Assembly: GCA_003222135.1 (NCBI GenBank)
Contig: QHUM01000015.1
Coordinates: 1 to 38,321, forward strand
DNA length: 38,321 nt
Direction: 5' to 3'
Source of the DNA: Gemmatimonadota bacterium
GTDB taxonomy: Bacteria > Gemmatimonadota > Gemmatimonadetes > Gemmatimonadales > GWC2-71-9
Shown here: positions 22,289 to 30,269 of the stretch, piece after piece
Numbering within the stretch: the first letter of the stretch is position 1
Layout of the letters: each line of letters begins with the position of its first letter
Made by a program: the position numbers and the translations under genes
Notes under the pieces: model-generated
The model's database searches: none
Told to the model about the DNA's origin: nothing
The model's input: the letters and a program-made list of their open reading frames with translations, nothing else

Positions 22289-24268
22289 TTACGGCAGCGG
22301 CTGCGGCTTCGGCTCGAGTTTCAAGACCCACAACCCGCTATTGATGTCCGGCACGAAGATATTGCCGTCCCGCACCACGGCCCCCCAGGCGAACGGCGTG
22401 TGCGGCTGCGATCCCGTCGAGTCGGCGGTGAGGATCCAGCTCATCTCGCGTCCCTGACGGAGCAGATCGCCCTTCAGCTCGCCCGAGATGTCGAGCACGC
22501 GCGCCCCGCCCTGGTAATTGCCGAGGTACAGCGTATCGCCCACGACCCAGACGTTGTGCACTCCGCCGTCCGTCGGCTCGTACCAGGCGACTTCCTTGGG
22601 GTGCTGGATGTCGGAGACGTCCACGACGTGGAGCCGGCCGAACGTGAGGTTATTGCCGCCGGAGAGGCCCTTATACGGACGGGCGGCGTACACCTCGTCG
22701 CCCACGAAGACGTATTTTCCCGCGCGCCACGCCGTGTGCGTGCCCCGCACGAAGCCTGTTCCCCAAAGCTGCTCGACGCGTGCGTAGGTGGCGTTCAAGT
22801 CGTACTTGAGCTGGGAGACGAGCTGCGGATTCTCCGGACTACCCCCCTTCATGCCGTTGCCCACGTCGAGGATGATGAGCCCGTCGTTCCAGTACGCGAG
22901 GTAGGCGAGCCCGTTCAGCACCATGATGTCGTGGAGATAGCGACCGGCTTCGGTCTGTTGCGCCTCCCAACGGGCGATCTCCTTCGGATGCACGGGATCG
23001 CGAAAATCGATCACTCGCATGGAGCCGGTCGCGTCGTCGGTGATGTAGGCCCGTCCCTGGTAGACGTAGCAGCTGTGCACGCCCCCCGAGACCGTCTCGG
23101 TGTACTCGGCGACCGGCTTGGGGTGGCAGGCGTCGCTCGCATCGAACACGACGATGCCGTTCTTGCGATTCGACGCTCCCTCGCGCGAGAACACACCGTA
23201 CTTACCATCCTCGGTCGTCATTACGTCGTTCACGATACGGGCGTCCGTCAGCATCGAGTCCACGATCTTGGGGCTCGTGGGATCGCTGACGTCGATGGCG
23301 TAGACGCGATCGGCGATGGTCGTCATGTAGAGGCACTTCCCCGCAGGATGGACCCACACCTCGGCCGTGCGGTACTTGATCGGCAGGTGTGCCAGGACGT
23401 CGATGCCGCGCGTCACGCGGCGCTGCTCCACCCGCACGACGGCGTCGGCGCCCTTCCCACCGAGACTCGCGGTGACCGTGTACAACCCGGGCGTCTCAGC
23501 CACGAACGCTCCCGCGGCGTCGATCTGGGCGACGGCCGCCCCCCCCTCGCCGCTCGCCGCCACCGCCCACTCGACGGGGACATCCGAGATGGCACGGCCC
23601 TGGGCGTCTTTCGCGCTCACGGTGAAGCGGATCACGTCACCCGTACGGACAGCGCTCGACGCGGGCTCGACCGCGAGCCGGGTGATGGTGTTGGCGACGA
23701 CCTGCACGGGGAGCTGGCTCGTCGCGGGACCCGCCTTCGCCGTAATGGTCACGCGCCCAGGTGCGAGCGCATGCATTCGCCCGTCGGCGGTGACGCTCAC
23801 CACGCGGGGGTTGCTCGAGCTGAAGGACACGAGGTCGGCGCGACGATCGCCGTGCTTCGAGTACGCGGCTCCCGCGAGCGTGAGCCGCGTTCCCGCGACG
23901 ACCTTCGCCGGCGCCGGCGCGACGTCGATGCGCGCCGTCGGTTCCGGCAGGACGTGGATCACCGCATCCCCGAACACTTGGCCCTGCTGCCCGGGGAGGT
24001 AGGCGACCGCTGTGACCCGCACGTAACCGTTGTAGCCGCCCTTTACGAGCCCCGTCGAATCGACGTCGCCCTCGGTGCCCCCGGAGTACCAGGCGATGGT
24101 GGCCCCGGTCACGGGCTGGCCGCGTGCATCCAGCGCCCGCGCGGCGAGGCGCACGGTCTGGCCGATCTCGATCTCGGCCGTGGGGGGCGTGATCTCCACC
24201 TTGGTGACCGGAAACGCCGCGGGTGCCGCCGGGTGTTGCAGCAGTACGACCCAAACCGCGAGATGCAT
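22289..24268 (-). CDS. Secreted protein with Ig-like and LVIVD repeats (paralogue 2)
   Basis: The protein has 659 residues from ATG 24268, with AAGGAG 7 nt upstream overlapping the TAA stop of the upstream paralogue. A weak N-terminal signal (MHLAVWVVLLQHPAA) leads to bacterial Ig-like domains (EIEIGQTVRLAARALDARGQ, VVAGTRLTLAGAAYSKHGD, AVRTGDVIRFTVSAKDAQG) to about residue 285. The C-terminal half is a beta-propeller of LVIVD-type repeats: VYAIDVSDPTSPKIV, MRVIDFRDPVHPKEIA, LIILDVGNG, LHVVDVSDIQHPKEVA and ARVLDISGELKGDL. It is probably extracellular or periplasmic and ligand- or protein-binding. It is a tandem duplicate of the next gene. Confidence 0.88.
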   Translation of the reverse strand: MHLAVWVVLLQHPAAPAAFPVTKVEITPPTAEIEIGQTVRLAARALDARGQPVTGATIAWYSGGTEGDVDSTGLVKGGYNGYVRVTAVAYLPGQQGQVFGDAVIHVLPEPTARIDVAPAPAKVVAGTRLTLAGAAYSKHGDRRADLVSFSSSNPRVVSVTADGRMHALAPGRVTITAKAGPATSQLPVQVVANTITRLAVEPASSAVRTGDVIRFTVSAKDAQGRAISDVPVEWAVAASGEGGAAVAQIDAAGAFVAETPGLYTVTASLGGKGADAVVRVEQRRVTRGIDVLAHLPIKYRTAEVWVHPAGKCLYMTTIADRVYAIDVSDPTSPKIVDSMLTDARIVNDVMTTEDGKYGVFSREGASNRKNGIVVFDASDACHPKPVAEYTETVSGGVHSCYVYQGRAYITDDATGSMRVIDFRDPVHPKEIARWEAQQTEAGRYLHDIMVLNGLAYLAYWNDGLIILDVGNGMKGGSPENPQLVSQLKYDLNATYARVEQLWGTGFVRGTHTAWRAGKYVFVGDEVYAARPYKGLSGGNNLTFGRLHVVDVSDIQHPKEVAWYEPTDGGVHNVWVVGDTLYLGNYQGGARVLDISGELKGDLLRQGREMSWILTADSTGSQPHTPFAWGAVVRDGNIFVPDINSGLWVLKLEPKPQPLP

Positions 24269-24277
24269 GCTAACTCC

Positions 24278-26287
24278 TTATGGTATAACTGGTTGCGGTG
24301 GCTCGATCTTCACCACCCAGAGGCCCGAGTTGATGTCCGGGACGTACACCAGCCCGCGCGAGTAGATCGCACCCCAGGCGTTCGCCCCATTGGCTACGAA
24401 ACCCGCGGCGTCGCCGGTGTGGACGTGGGCGTATTCCCGCCCTTGGGCGAGCAGATCGCCTTTCAGCTCGCCCGAGATGTCGAGCACCCGGAGCCCTCCC
24501 TGGTAGTCCCCCATGTATAGCGTGTCACCCGTGATCCAGACGTTGTGGCTGCCGCCATCTTCCGGCTCGAACCACGCCACTTCGTGCGGAGCGGTGAGAT
24601 CGGCGATATCGATCACGTGCAGCCGCCCGTACGCGCGGCCGAGCCCGATGACTCCAGGGCCGCCGCCCTGCTGGCGCGCGGGGAAGACCTCGTCGCCGAC
24701 GAACACGTAATGCCGGTGGCGCCAGCTCGTATGCGTGCCACGGATGAAGCCGGGCCCGCCGGCGAGCTCAACCTTCTTGTAGAGCTCGTTCAAGTCGTAC
24801 TTGTACTGCAGCACGAGCCGCGGATTCTCCGGGCTGCCGCCCTTCATGCCGTTGCCCACGTCGAGGATCACGAGGCCGTCGTTCCAGTAGGAGAGCGTCG
24901 CCAGCCCATCCCGCACGTCGATGTCGTGCAGCGTCCGCCCGGCCTCCGGCCGCTCCACCTGCCAGCGTGCCACCTGCTTGGGATGGTACGGGTCGCGGAT
25001 GTCGATGACGCGCATGGAACCGGTCGCGTCGTCGGTGAGATAGACGCGGCCTTGGTACACGTAGGTGCTGTGGACGCCACCGGTGACGGTCTCGGTGAAC
25101 TCGGCGATCGCCTTCGGGTGTGCCGGGTCCTCGAACGAGAGAATCACAATGCCGTTCTTGCGCGTGGACGCGCCCTCGCGAGTGAGCACGCCGTACTTGC
25201 CGTCCTCGGTCGTCATCACGTCGTTCACGACGCGCGCGTCTACCACCACAGAGTCGGTGAAGAAGGGCTTCGCGGGATCCGCGATGTCGATCGCGTAGAT
25301 GCGGTCCCCGATCGTCGACATGTAGGCGTGCTTGCCGTCGGGATGGACCCACAGCTCGGCTCCCGGCAGCCCCTTGAGCGGGAGCCGGCCCACGATGGTG
25401 ACCTGGCGCGTGATGTTGCGGGGAGCGACCTGCACGAATGCCTCCGCCGCTCGCGCACCGAGCGTGGCGATCACCCGGTAGGTGCCGGGCTGGTCGGCCA
25501 CGAACACGCCCGTCCCGTCGACCGCGGCGTAGCCGTCCCCGACGGGCGACACGGCCCACTCGGGATCGGCGTCCGCGACCGTGCGCCTTCCCGCGTCGGT
25601 CGCCAGGAACACGAAGCGCACTACGTCGCCGCAGCGAATCGCGGTATCCGCCGGAGCGAGGCTCACCCGAGCCACCGCGTTGCGGGTCACGACGACGGTC
25701 CAGCTCGCGCTCGTCTTGCCGGCGAGCGCCGTGACCGCGGCCCGACCAGGAGCGCGCGCCGTGAGACGCCCGATCGCTGTGACCTCGACCACGCCCGGGC
25801 GGCTCGACTTCCAGGTGACGTGGTCGTAGCGCCGGTCGCCGTTGGCCGCGTAGGGGACCCCTGCCAGCACGAGCGAGGTGCCGGCGAGCATCCGCTCGGG
25901 CCGTGGCATCACGACGATCGCCGCGGCCGGTCGTGGGAGCACCGTGATGCGCGCGAAAGCCACCGTGGACTTCACCGCCCGTCCCGCCAGACCGGCCACG
26001 GCGGCGACGTTGAGTGTGCCGGTGGAACCGGCGCTCACGAGGCCGGTGGAATCGACGCCGCCCTCGAACCGGCCGCCGCTCGCGAACCAGCGGATCACGG
26101 CCTCCGGCATGGCTCGGCCGCTCGAGTCGTACGCGACCGCGTGCAGCCGGACCGTATCGCCCACCTCCAGGGCGTACTCGGCAGGCTTCACGTCGACTCG
26201 GGCAATGGGCTGCGGCACGCTGGGCGCGGTGGGTAGTGGCGCGGGCTGTTGCCACGCCAAGAGCGCGTAGACGAGCGGCAGAGACAT
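24278..26287 (-). CDS. Secreted protein with Ig-like and LVIVD repeats (paralogue 1)
   Basis: The protein has 669 residues from ATG 26287, with GAGG about 12 nt upstream and a signal peptide MSLPLVYALLAWQQPAPLP. The domain order is the same as in its neighbour: Ig-like domains (ALEVGDTVRLHAVAYDSSGR, MLAGTSLVLAGVPYAANGD, IRCGDVVRFVFLATDAG), then LVIVD repeats (IYAIDIADPAKPFFT, MRVIDIRDPYHPKQVA, LVILDVGNG, LHVIDIADLTAPHEVA, LRVLDISGELKGDL). Both proteins share blocks such as NDVMTTEDGKYGV, VYLTDDATGSMRVID or a close variant, and the WNDGL...ILDVGNGMKGGSPENP segment. It is upstream of its paralogue by 9 bp, a coupled pair. The ligand is unknown. Confidence 0.88.
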   Translation of the reverse strand: MSLPLVYALLAWQQPAPLPTAPSVPQPIARVDVKPAEYALEVGDTVRLHAVAYDSSGRAMPEAVIRWFASGGRFEGGVDSTGLVSAGSTGTLNVAAVAGLAGRAVKSTVAFARITVLPRPAAAIVVMPRPERMLAGTSLVLAGVPYAANGDRRYDHVTWKSSRPGVVEVTAIGRLTARAPGRAAVTALAGKTSASWTVVVTRNAVARVSLAPADTAIRCGDVVRFVFLATDAGRRTVADADPEWAVSPVGDGYAAVDGTGVFVADQPGTYRVIATLGARAAEAFVQVAPRNITRQVTIVGRLPLKGLPGAELWVHPDGKHAYMSTIGDRIYAIDIADPAKPFFTDSVVVDARVVNDVMTTEDGKYGVLTREGASTRKNGIVILSFEDPAHPKAIAEFTETVTGGVHSTYVYQGRVYLTDDATGSMRVIDIRDPYHPKQVARWQVERPEAGRTLHDIDVRDGLATLSYWNDGLVILDVGNGMKGGSPENPRLVLQYKYDLNELYKKVELAGGPGFIRGTHTSWRHRHYVFVGDEVFPARQQGGGPGVIGLGRAYGRLHVIDIADLTAPHEVAWFEPEDGGSHNVWITGDTLYMGDYQGGLRVLDISGELKGDLLAQGREYAHVHTGDAAGFVANGANAWGAIYSRGLVYVPDINSGLWVVKIEPPQPVIP

Positions 26288-26458
26288 GGCGAAACCTCGT
26301 GGGCCGAAGGCTGGGGGCGATGACGGCGGCGTAGCACGTTATCCATGCCACCCGACGGGCGGAAGAGCCTCTGGGATCGGCCCCATTCGGAGTGGCGGCA
26401 AGCTGTCGTTATGATGGCGCCACCAGCCCAAGCCCTGCAGCCAGTGCTGCTTACTCTA

Positions 26459-26487
26459 TTGACAGGGCCGGATTGAAACCCTACGTT
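26459..26487 (+). promoter_or_regulatory. Promoter of the cold-shock gene
   Basis: TTGACA (26459-26464), a 17-nt spacer and TACGTT (26482-26487) predict a start near 26494 and a leader of about 150 nt. The rest of the space between the divergent genes (26288-26458) shows nothing else I can support. Confidence 0.6.
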
Positions 26488-26536
26488 TGGCCCCGGTTCA
26501 AGCAATACGTGGCACCGTCACCGGTTTGTCTGCGCT

Positions 26537-26566
26537 CCGCGAGGACCACTTGTCTCGCGGTTTTTG
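26537..26566 (+). terminator. Intrinsic terminator within the cold-shock leader
   Basis: A perfect 7-bp stem CCGCGAG / CTCGCGG (26537-26543, 26554-26560) with a 10-nt loop is followed by TTTTTGTTTG. It lies about 80 nt before the csp start codon. Downstream are two more hairpins, CTGGTC / GACCAG and GGGGC / GCCCC. It could work as an attenuator or define a short RNA of about 75 nt. Confidence 0.6.
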
Positions 26567-26645
26567 TTTGAGCCCGTCTCTGGTCGCGGTGACCAGGGTC
26601 GCACATGTCCGGGGCAGTGCCCCTTAGTGCTGAGGTTTGAACGGT

Positions 26646-26846
26646 ATGGCAAAGGGTAAGGTGAAGTGGTTCAACGACGCGAAGGGCTTTGGCTTTATCG
26701 CGCAGGAGTCGGGTCCGGACGTGTTCGTCCACTTCACGGCGATCCAGGCTGAGGGCTTCCGCAGCCTCGCCGAGGGCGATACGGTGGAGTTCGAGGTCGC
26801 TCAGGGTCCCAAGGGCTTGCAGGCGCAGAACGTCCGCAAGGTCTGA
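26646..26846 (+). CDS. Cold-shock domain protein
   Basis: The protein has 66 residues from ATG 26646 with GAGG 10 nt upstream; an in-frame TTG lies at 26637. It is a single OB-fold cold-shock domain: [20 protein letters not shown] carries RNP1 (KGFGFI), and [10 protein letters not shown] carries RNP2. It binds single-stranded RNA and DNA as an RNA chaperone. A long leader with an internal terminator suggests control at the RNA level. A strong terminator follows the gene. Confidence 0.95.
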   Translation: MAKGKVKWFNDAKGFGFIAQESGPDVFVHFTAIQAEGFRSLAEGDTVEFEVAQGPKGLQAQNVRKV

Positions 26847-26867
26847 ACGACGCTGATCGCAGCTGGC

Positions 26868-26899
26868 GGGCCCGGGGGTTCCCCGGGCCCGTTTCGTTT
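26868..26899 (+). terminator. Terminator of the cold-shock gene
   Basis: A perfect 10-bp stem GGGCCCGGGG / CCCCGGGCCC with a 3-nt loop is followed by GTTTCGTTT. Confidence 0.8.
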
Positions 26900-26907
26900 G
26901 AGCGTCT

Positions 26908-26913
26908 TATATT
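26908..26913 (+). promoter_or_regulatory. -10 box of a probable leaderless transcript
   Basis: TATATT is followed by seven bases and the ATG at 26921, so transcription should start at or next to the start codon. It sits directly behind the csp terminator. Confidence 0.45.
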
Positions 26914-26920
26914 GAGCCCC

Positions 26921-27481
26921 ATGACGTCGCTGCGGCTCGCGCTGCTCGCCTTTCTGGCCCCCGTTGCCGCGCCGGCGCAAGTCCCGCCACGGATCGCGGC
27001 ACCACCGCAGGCGCCGCCGTACCGCGGCTTCACGCCGGGCATGAGCTACCGGGCGTTTATCGAGCGCGCCCGCGCGCTCGCCGACTCGGATGTGGTGCGA
27101 TGCCAGACGTCCCCGCGCACGGCGCAGATCATGGAGTGCGGCGTGGTGATGCGTGATCCCGGCGACCGGGCGCGTTTCTATTTGAGCGCGCATTTCGTCG
27201 AGGGAAACGCGGACGTGGTGGCGCTGTACGATTCCGCGGGGTTCGGCGACGCCCGGGGCGTAGCGCTCGTGAACCGCACGAAGCAGGGCGTGACCCGCGT
27301 GTTCGGGCGGCCCCGCCCGATCGGGAGGAGCGGGTGGGAGTGGCGCTACGGCCGCAAGGTCGTGCGGCTCAGCTGGCGGGGCCGCGGGACGGCGCGCTGG
27401 GTCTCCATCACACTGACCGACCGGGACGTGATGGACCGGATTGGGAGGTACGTAAGAACGGCCGCAAGTCGAAAGCCGTAA
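26921..27481 (+). CDS. Secreted hypothetical protein
   Basis: The protein has 186 residues from ATG 26921. The signal peptide MTSLRLALLAFLAPVAAPAQ is followed by a mature domain with an opening YRGFTPGMSYRAFIERARALA, two Cys (VRCQTSPRTAQIMECGV) that could form a disulfide, and beta-rich segments (GWEWRYGRKVVRLSWRGRG). No family is recognised. The C-terminus TAASRKP is encoded by one arm of an inverted repeat whose other arm encodes the same end of the convergent gene. Confidence 0.72.
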   Translation: MTSLRLALLAFLAPVAAPAQVPPRIAAPPQAPPYRGFTPGMSYRAFIERARALADSDVVRCQTSPRTAQIMECGVVMRDPGDRARFYLSAHFVEGNADVVALYDSAGFGDARGVALVNRTKQGVTRVFGRPRPIGRSGWEWRYGRKVVRLSWRGRGTARWVSITLTDRDVMDRIGRYVRTAASRKP

Positions 27482-27514
27482 GAACTTGCTGCCTACGGCT
27501 TACGGCTTGCAGCC
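27459..27514. repeat. Inverted repeat spanning two convergent gene ends
   Basis: The two arms (27459-27482 plus, and about 27513-27490 minus) each read GGCYGCAAGYCGWAAGCCGTA, a heptamer-like series. Each arm contains a stop codon: TAA for the plus gene and TAG for the minus gene. Perfect pairing covers AAGCCGTAAG / CTTACGGCTT (27473-27482, 27499-27508). Confidence 0.85.
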
Positions 27515-28437
27515 TCGATCAGCCGTCCGGCCAACGTAGCGATCCCTCGCGCCGCGCCGAGCTGATCGAGCCAGCGTGGCGGCAGGCTCGCCTCGCCGTC
27601 TCGGGCACCCAGCAGCGCACCCGCCACGGCGGCATTGGTGTCGGTGTCCCCTCCCGCCTCCACCAGAAAAACCAGCGCCTCTTCCAGAGACGGTCCGTGC
27701 AACGCGCACCAGAATGCGATCTCCACGCAATGCACCACGTAGCCGTACTCGCCGTGCACGGCAAGCGGCAAGTCGCTCTGCTCTTCCCAGGGGACGCGGC
27801 GGATCGCCTCGAGCAGGAGCCGCGGGGCCGCGCCTTCCAAGCGGTGCAGCACCTCCTCCACGAAGTGACGATTGCCGTGCAGCAGCTCCCGCGCAGCGAG
27901 GTTCACGGCGACCGCTCCCCAGGTGCAGCGCTCGTCGGCGTGCGTGATGGCAGCCTGCTGGGCGGAGACGCGGACGAGCTTGTCGACGTTGTCGTGGTAG
28001 CGCAGCGCGACCGGGATGCAGCGCATGACGCTGCCGTTGGAGGCGGCCGTCCCCGCATCGTGCGCCGCACGTCCCGCCTCGAACGGCTCCATGCCCCGCT
28101 CGACGAACCGTAGCGCCCGCTGCGTGGTCAAGCCGATGCCCCGGCCATCTCGTTTCATCCACTGCAGCCAACGCTGCGCCACGTCGCTCGCGTCGAAATC
28201 GCCGCGTTCGGCGAGCGATTCGGCGAGCAGCAGGGCCAGCGCCGCGTCATCGTCGAACGGCGACCCCTTCGGGGGCGGAGCCAAGTCCCGCACGCCCTGC
28301 GGAAATGCCTCCCGGATCGCCTTGGCGGTGCCGAGGCGCTCGGTGGGCACGCCGAGCTGATTGCCGACCACGAGCCCCAACACCGCACCCCGCGCTCGGG
28401 TGAGGAGCTGCGGATCCAATGCGTCGAGAGCCGTCAA
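27493..28437 (-). CDS. ADP-ribosylglycohydrolase family protein
   Basis: The protein has 314 residues from TTG 28437, which overlaps the kinase stop as TTGA; no better start fits. Family landmarks: GAVLGLVVGNQLGVPTE (usual GDALG), SPFDDDAALALLLAESL (metal-binding Asp cluster), GRGIGLTTQRAL, SNGSVMRCIPVAL and the C-terminal metal motif EAGGDTDTNAAVAGALLGA. These hydrolases remove ADP-ribose from proteins or nucleic acids, or act on related ADP-ribosyl compounds. Metal ligands look intact; the GN for GD change is unusual. Coupling to a Ser/Thr kinase suggests a joint signalling role (inference). Confidence 0.88.
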   Translation of the reverse strand: MTALDALDPQLLTRARGAVLGLVVGNQLGVPTERLGTAKAIREAFPQGVRDLAPPPKGSPFDDDAALALLLAESLAERGDFDASDVAQRWLQWMKRDGRGIGLTTQRALRFVERGMEPFEAGRAAHDAGTAASNGSVMRCIPVALRYHDNVDKLVRVSAQQAAITHADERCTWGAVAVNLAARELLHGNRHFVEEVLHRLEGAAPRLLLEAIRRVPWEEQSDLPLAVHGEYGYVVHCVEIAFWCALHGPSLEEALVFLVEAGGDTDTNAAVAGALLGARDGEASLPPRWLDQLGAARGIATLAGRLIEAASRKP

Positions 28438-30170
28438 AAGGTCAGCACGACGGCCCCACTGCGGGGGGCCACCCGCGGTGCGAACCCCTCCCGGTCGGCG
28501 TGCGGGCCGATGTAGGGGTGCGCGTTGTTGTACGCAGCGATGGTCGAGTTTCGGTACAGGCGATAGTACCCGATGTGGGTGCGCACCGCGCCCTTTGGGA
28601 CGAGACAATTGCAGCGCACCGCCGCCTGCGTGCCGGGGTTCACCTCGATGGTGATGTCCGTGGCCGTGGTGTTGGTGACGAGCGGCGCGAAATAGCTCTG
28701 GCCCCCGACCTCTGCCACGATCGGGGCGACGCGGCGCCCGCGCACCCGGCGGAGCTCGGGGAGGGGGCCCTCGAGCGCTTCGCCGATCGGCGGGTTGCCC
28801 GGTCGGAGCAGCCGCCACCGGAACTCGGCGCGTGCGCCTCCCCCGTCTGCTCGGCCCCGCAACAGTGCCAGCCGGGCCGACCCATCCGGCCGCACGGTGT
28901 CGATGGGCGTCCCATCCGACAGGATTTCGACCGGCTCGACCAGCGCGTTGTGCACGAACGCCACGCCGCTGCCGACGAACCCCGCTCCACGGGCCAGCAA
29001 GAGTCCACCGGCCACGAGCGCGACCCCACCCCCGACCCACCAGCCGAATCGGCCCGGGCGAAACGGCGCCGCGCCCGAGCGGCGGACCCGGCGCTCGACC
29101 GTGGCGGCGTCGACGAGCTTCCCCGATCCCGCGGCGCGTCCCCGGCGGAGCGCCGCGAGCGCTTGATCGGCGGTCTGGAAGCGACCGTCGGGTTGCTTCG
29201 CGAGGCACTGCACGATCGCGTCGGACAGCCAGCGCGGGATCCGGGCATTCACGTCGCTCGCCACGGGGATCGGGTCGGCGAGGTGCTTCCCGACGATCTC
29301 GGCGCTCGAGTTGCCGTCGTAGGGCGGGGCACCCGTCACCATCTGGAAGAGCATGGCGCCGAAGGCGTACAGGTCGCTGCGCCCGTCCAGGTTGGGTGCG
29401 CCCAGCGCCTGCTCGGGGCTCATGTACTGCACGGTGCCGACGGTGAAGCCGGTCGCCGTCTTCGGGCCCCCTCCCGTCGCCGAGCCGGGATCGAGCAGCT
29501 TCGCGATCCCGAAATCCACGAGCAGCGTGCGGCCGGTCTTCGCTTCGAGCATCACGTTGTCGGGCTTGATGTCGCGGTGCACGAGTCCCTGCGCGTGCGC
29601 ATGCGCCAGGGCCTCGAGGATCGGCTCCGCGATTCTGAGGGCATCGTCCGGAGCGTACGACCCCCGCCGACGCAGCGCGTCGGCGAGCGATTCCCCCTCG
29701 ACGAACGGCATCACGTAGTAGACGAGGCCCTCGCCCTCCCCGATGAAGTGGATCGGCAGGATGGCCGGGTGCTGGAGGCGCGCCAACGCCTTCGCCTCCT
29801 GGCGGAAGCGGGTGAGCATGCCGGGCGTCCAGGCGATCTCGGGGTGCAGCACTTTGCAGGCGAGGCGGCGGTCCAGCTCCTGGTCCCACAGCTCGTACAC
29901 CTCGGCGAATCCGCCCCGCCCCACCAGCCGCTTCACCTGATACTTGGGACCGAGGGCACGCGCGAGACGCTCGGCCGTCGGCACCGCCGTCGGCCCACCG
30001 CTCCCTCCGGGCGTCCTCACCCCCTGGCTCCCTCTCCCTTCGGGAGACGGGGAACTTGGGGGTGGAGCGGCGACTCGCTCGTTCGTGATCACCGTGGGCG
30101 AAGCATTGCCGCAGGTGGGGCAGAACGCCGAGCCCGTGGGGATCTCCGCACGACACGTGGGGCAGGTCAT
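28434..30170 (-). CDS. Membrane Ser/Thr protein kinase with zinc ribbon
   Basis: The protein has 578 residues from ATG 30170 (GTG 30182 is possible). An N-terminal zinc ribbon (CPTCRAEIPTGSAFCPTCG) and a Ser/Pro/Gly linker lead to a PknB-type kinase at about 75-340: GRGGFAEVYELWD (Gly loop), LACKVL (Lys), HRDIKPDN (catalytic loop), VDFGIAKL, GTVQYMSPEQAL and DGRSDLYAFGAMLFQM. A membrane helix (WWVGGGVALVAGGLLLARG) is followed by an extracytoplasmic beta-rich region of about 180 residues that may sense a signal. All catalytic residues are present. Linker codons carry a dispersed-repeat-like hairpin (30001-30070). It is coupled to the hydrolase gene. Confidence 0.92.
   Translation of the reverse strand: MTCPTCRAEIPTGSAFCPTCGNASPTVITNERVAAPPPSSPSPEGRGSQGVRTPGGSGGPTAVPTAERLARALGPKYQVKRLVGRGGFAEVYELWDQELDRRLACKVLHPEIAWTPGMLTRFRQEAKALARLQHPAILPIHFIGEGEGLVYYVMPFVEGESLADALRRRGSYAPDDALRIAEPILEALAHAHAQGLVHRDIKPDNVMLEAKTGRTLLVDFGIAKLLDPGSATGGGPKTATGFTVGTVQYMSPEQALGAPNLDGRSDLYAFGAMLFQMVTGAPPYDGNSSAEIVGKHLADPIPVASDVNARIPRWLSDAIVQCLAKQPDGRFQTADQALAALRRGRAAGSGKLVDAATVERRVRRSGAAPFRPGRFGWWVGGGVALVAGGLLLARGAGFVGSGVAFVHNALVEPVEILSDGTPIDTVRPDGSARLALLRGRADGGGARAEFRWRLLRPGNPPIGEALEGPLPELRRVRGRRVAPIVAEVGGQSYFAPLVTNTTATDITIEVNPGTQAAVRCNCLVPKGAVRTHIGYYRLYRNSTIAAYNNAHPYIGPHADREGFAPRVAPRSGAVVLTF
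30000..30070. repeat. Hairpin-bearing repeat-like insert in the kinase linker
   Basis: TCTCCC-TTC-GGGAGA (30033-30047) lies inside a segment of CCTCACCCCCTGGCTCCC / ACTTGGGGGTGGAG composition. It encodes linker residues PSPEGRGSQGVRTPGGSGG. The layout resembles dispersed palindromic intergenic repeats common in GC-rich genomes, here read as protein. Confidence 0.45.
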
Positions 30171-30229
30171 CTGAATAGTCACGGGACGTAAGATTCGCGG
30201 TGGGGGCGCCGCGTGCAATGGCGGCGCAG

Positions 30230-30259
30230 TGTAGGGGCGCGGCATGCCGCGCCCCTACA
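30230..30259. repeat. Perfect 30-bp palindrome between divergent genes
   Basis: Each arm is 15 bp, TGTAGGGGCGCGGCA and its complement, with no loop. It lies between the kinase start (30170) and the hydrolase start (30270). There is no T-tract. It may be a dispersed REP-like palindrome or an operator for one or both genes. Confidence 0.85.
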
Positions 30260-30269
30260 TATTCCCCGC

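Noticed and set aside
22400..24520. Plus-strand open frame of 706 codons across both LVIVD genes
   Set aside because: Antisense shadow; the minus strand encodes recognisable Ig and LVIVD repeats.
27493..30156. Single 887-codon frame joining hydrolase and kinase regions
   Set aside because: Only its last 314 codons match a family; upstream it reads the kinase gene in the wrong frame.
28419..30191. Plus-strand open frame of 590 codons opposite the kinase
   Set aside because: Antisense of an intact kinase with all catalytic motifs.
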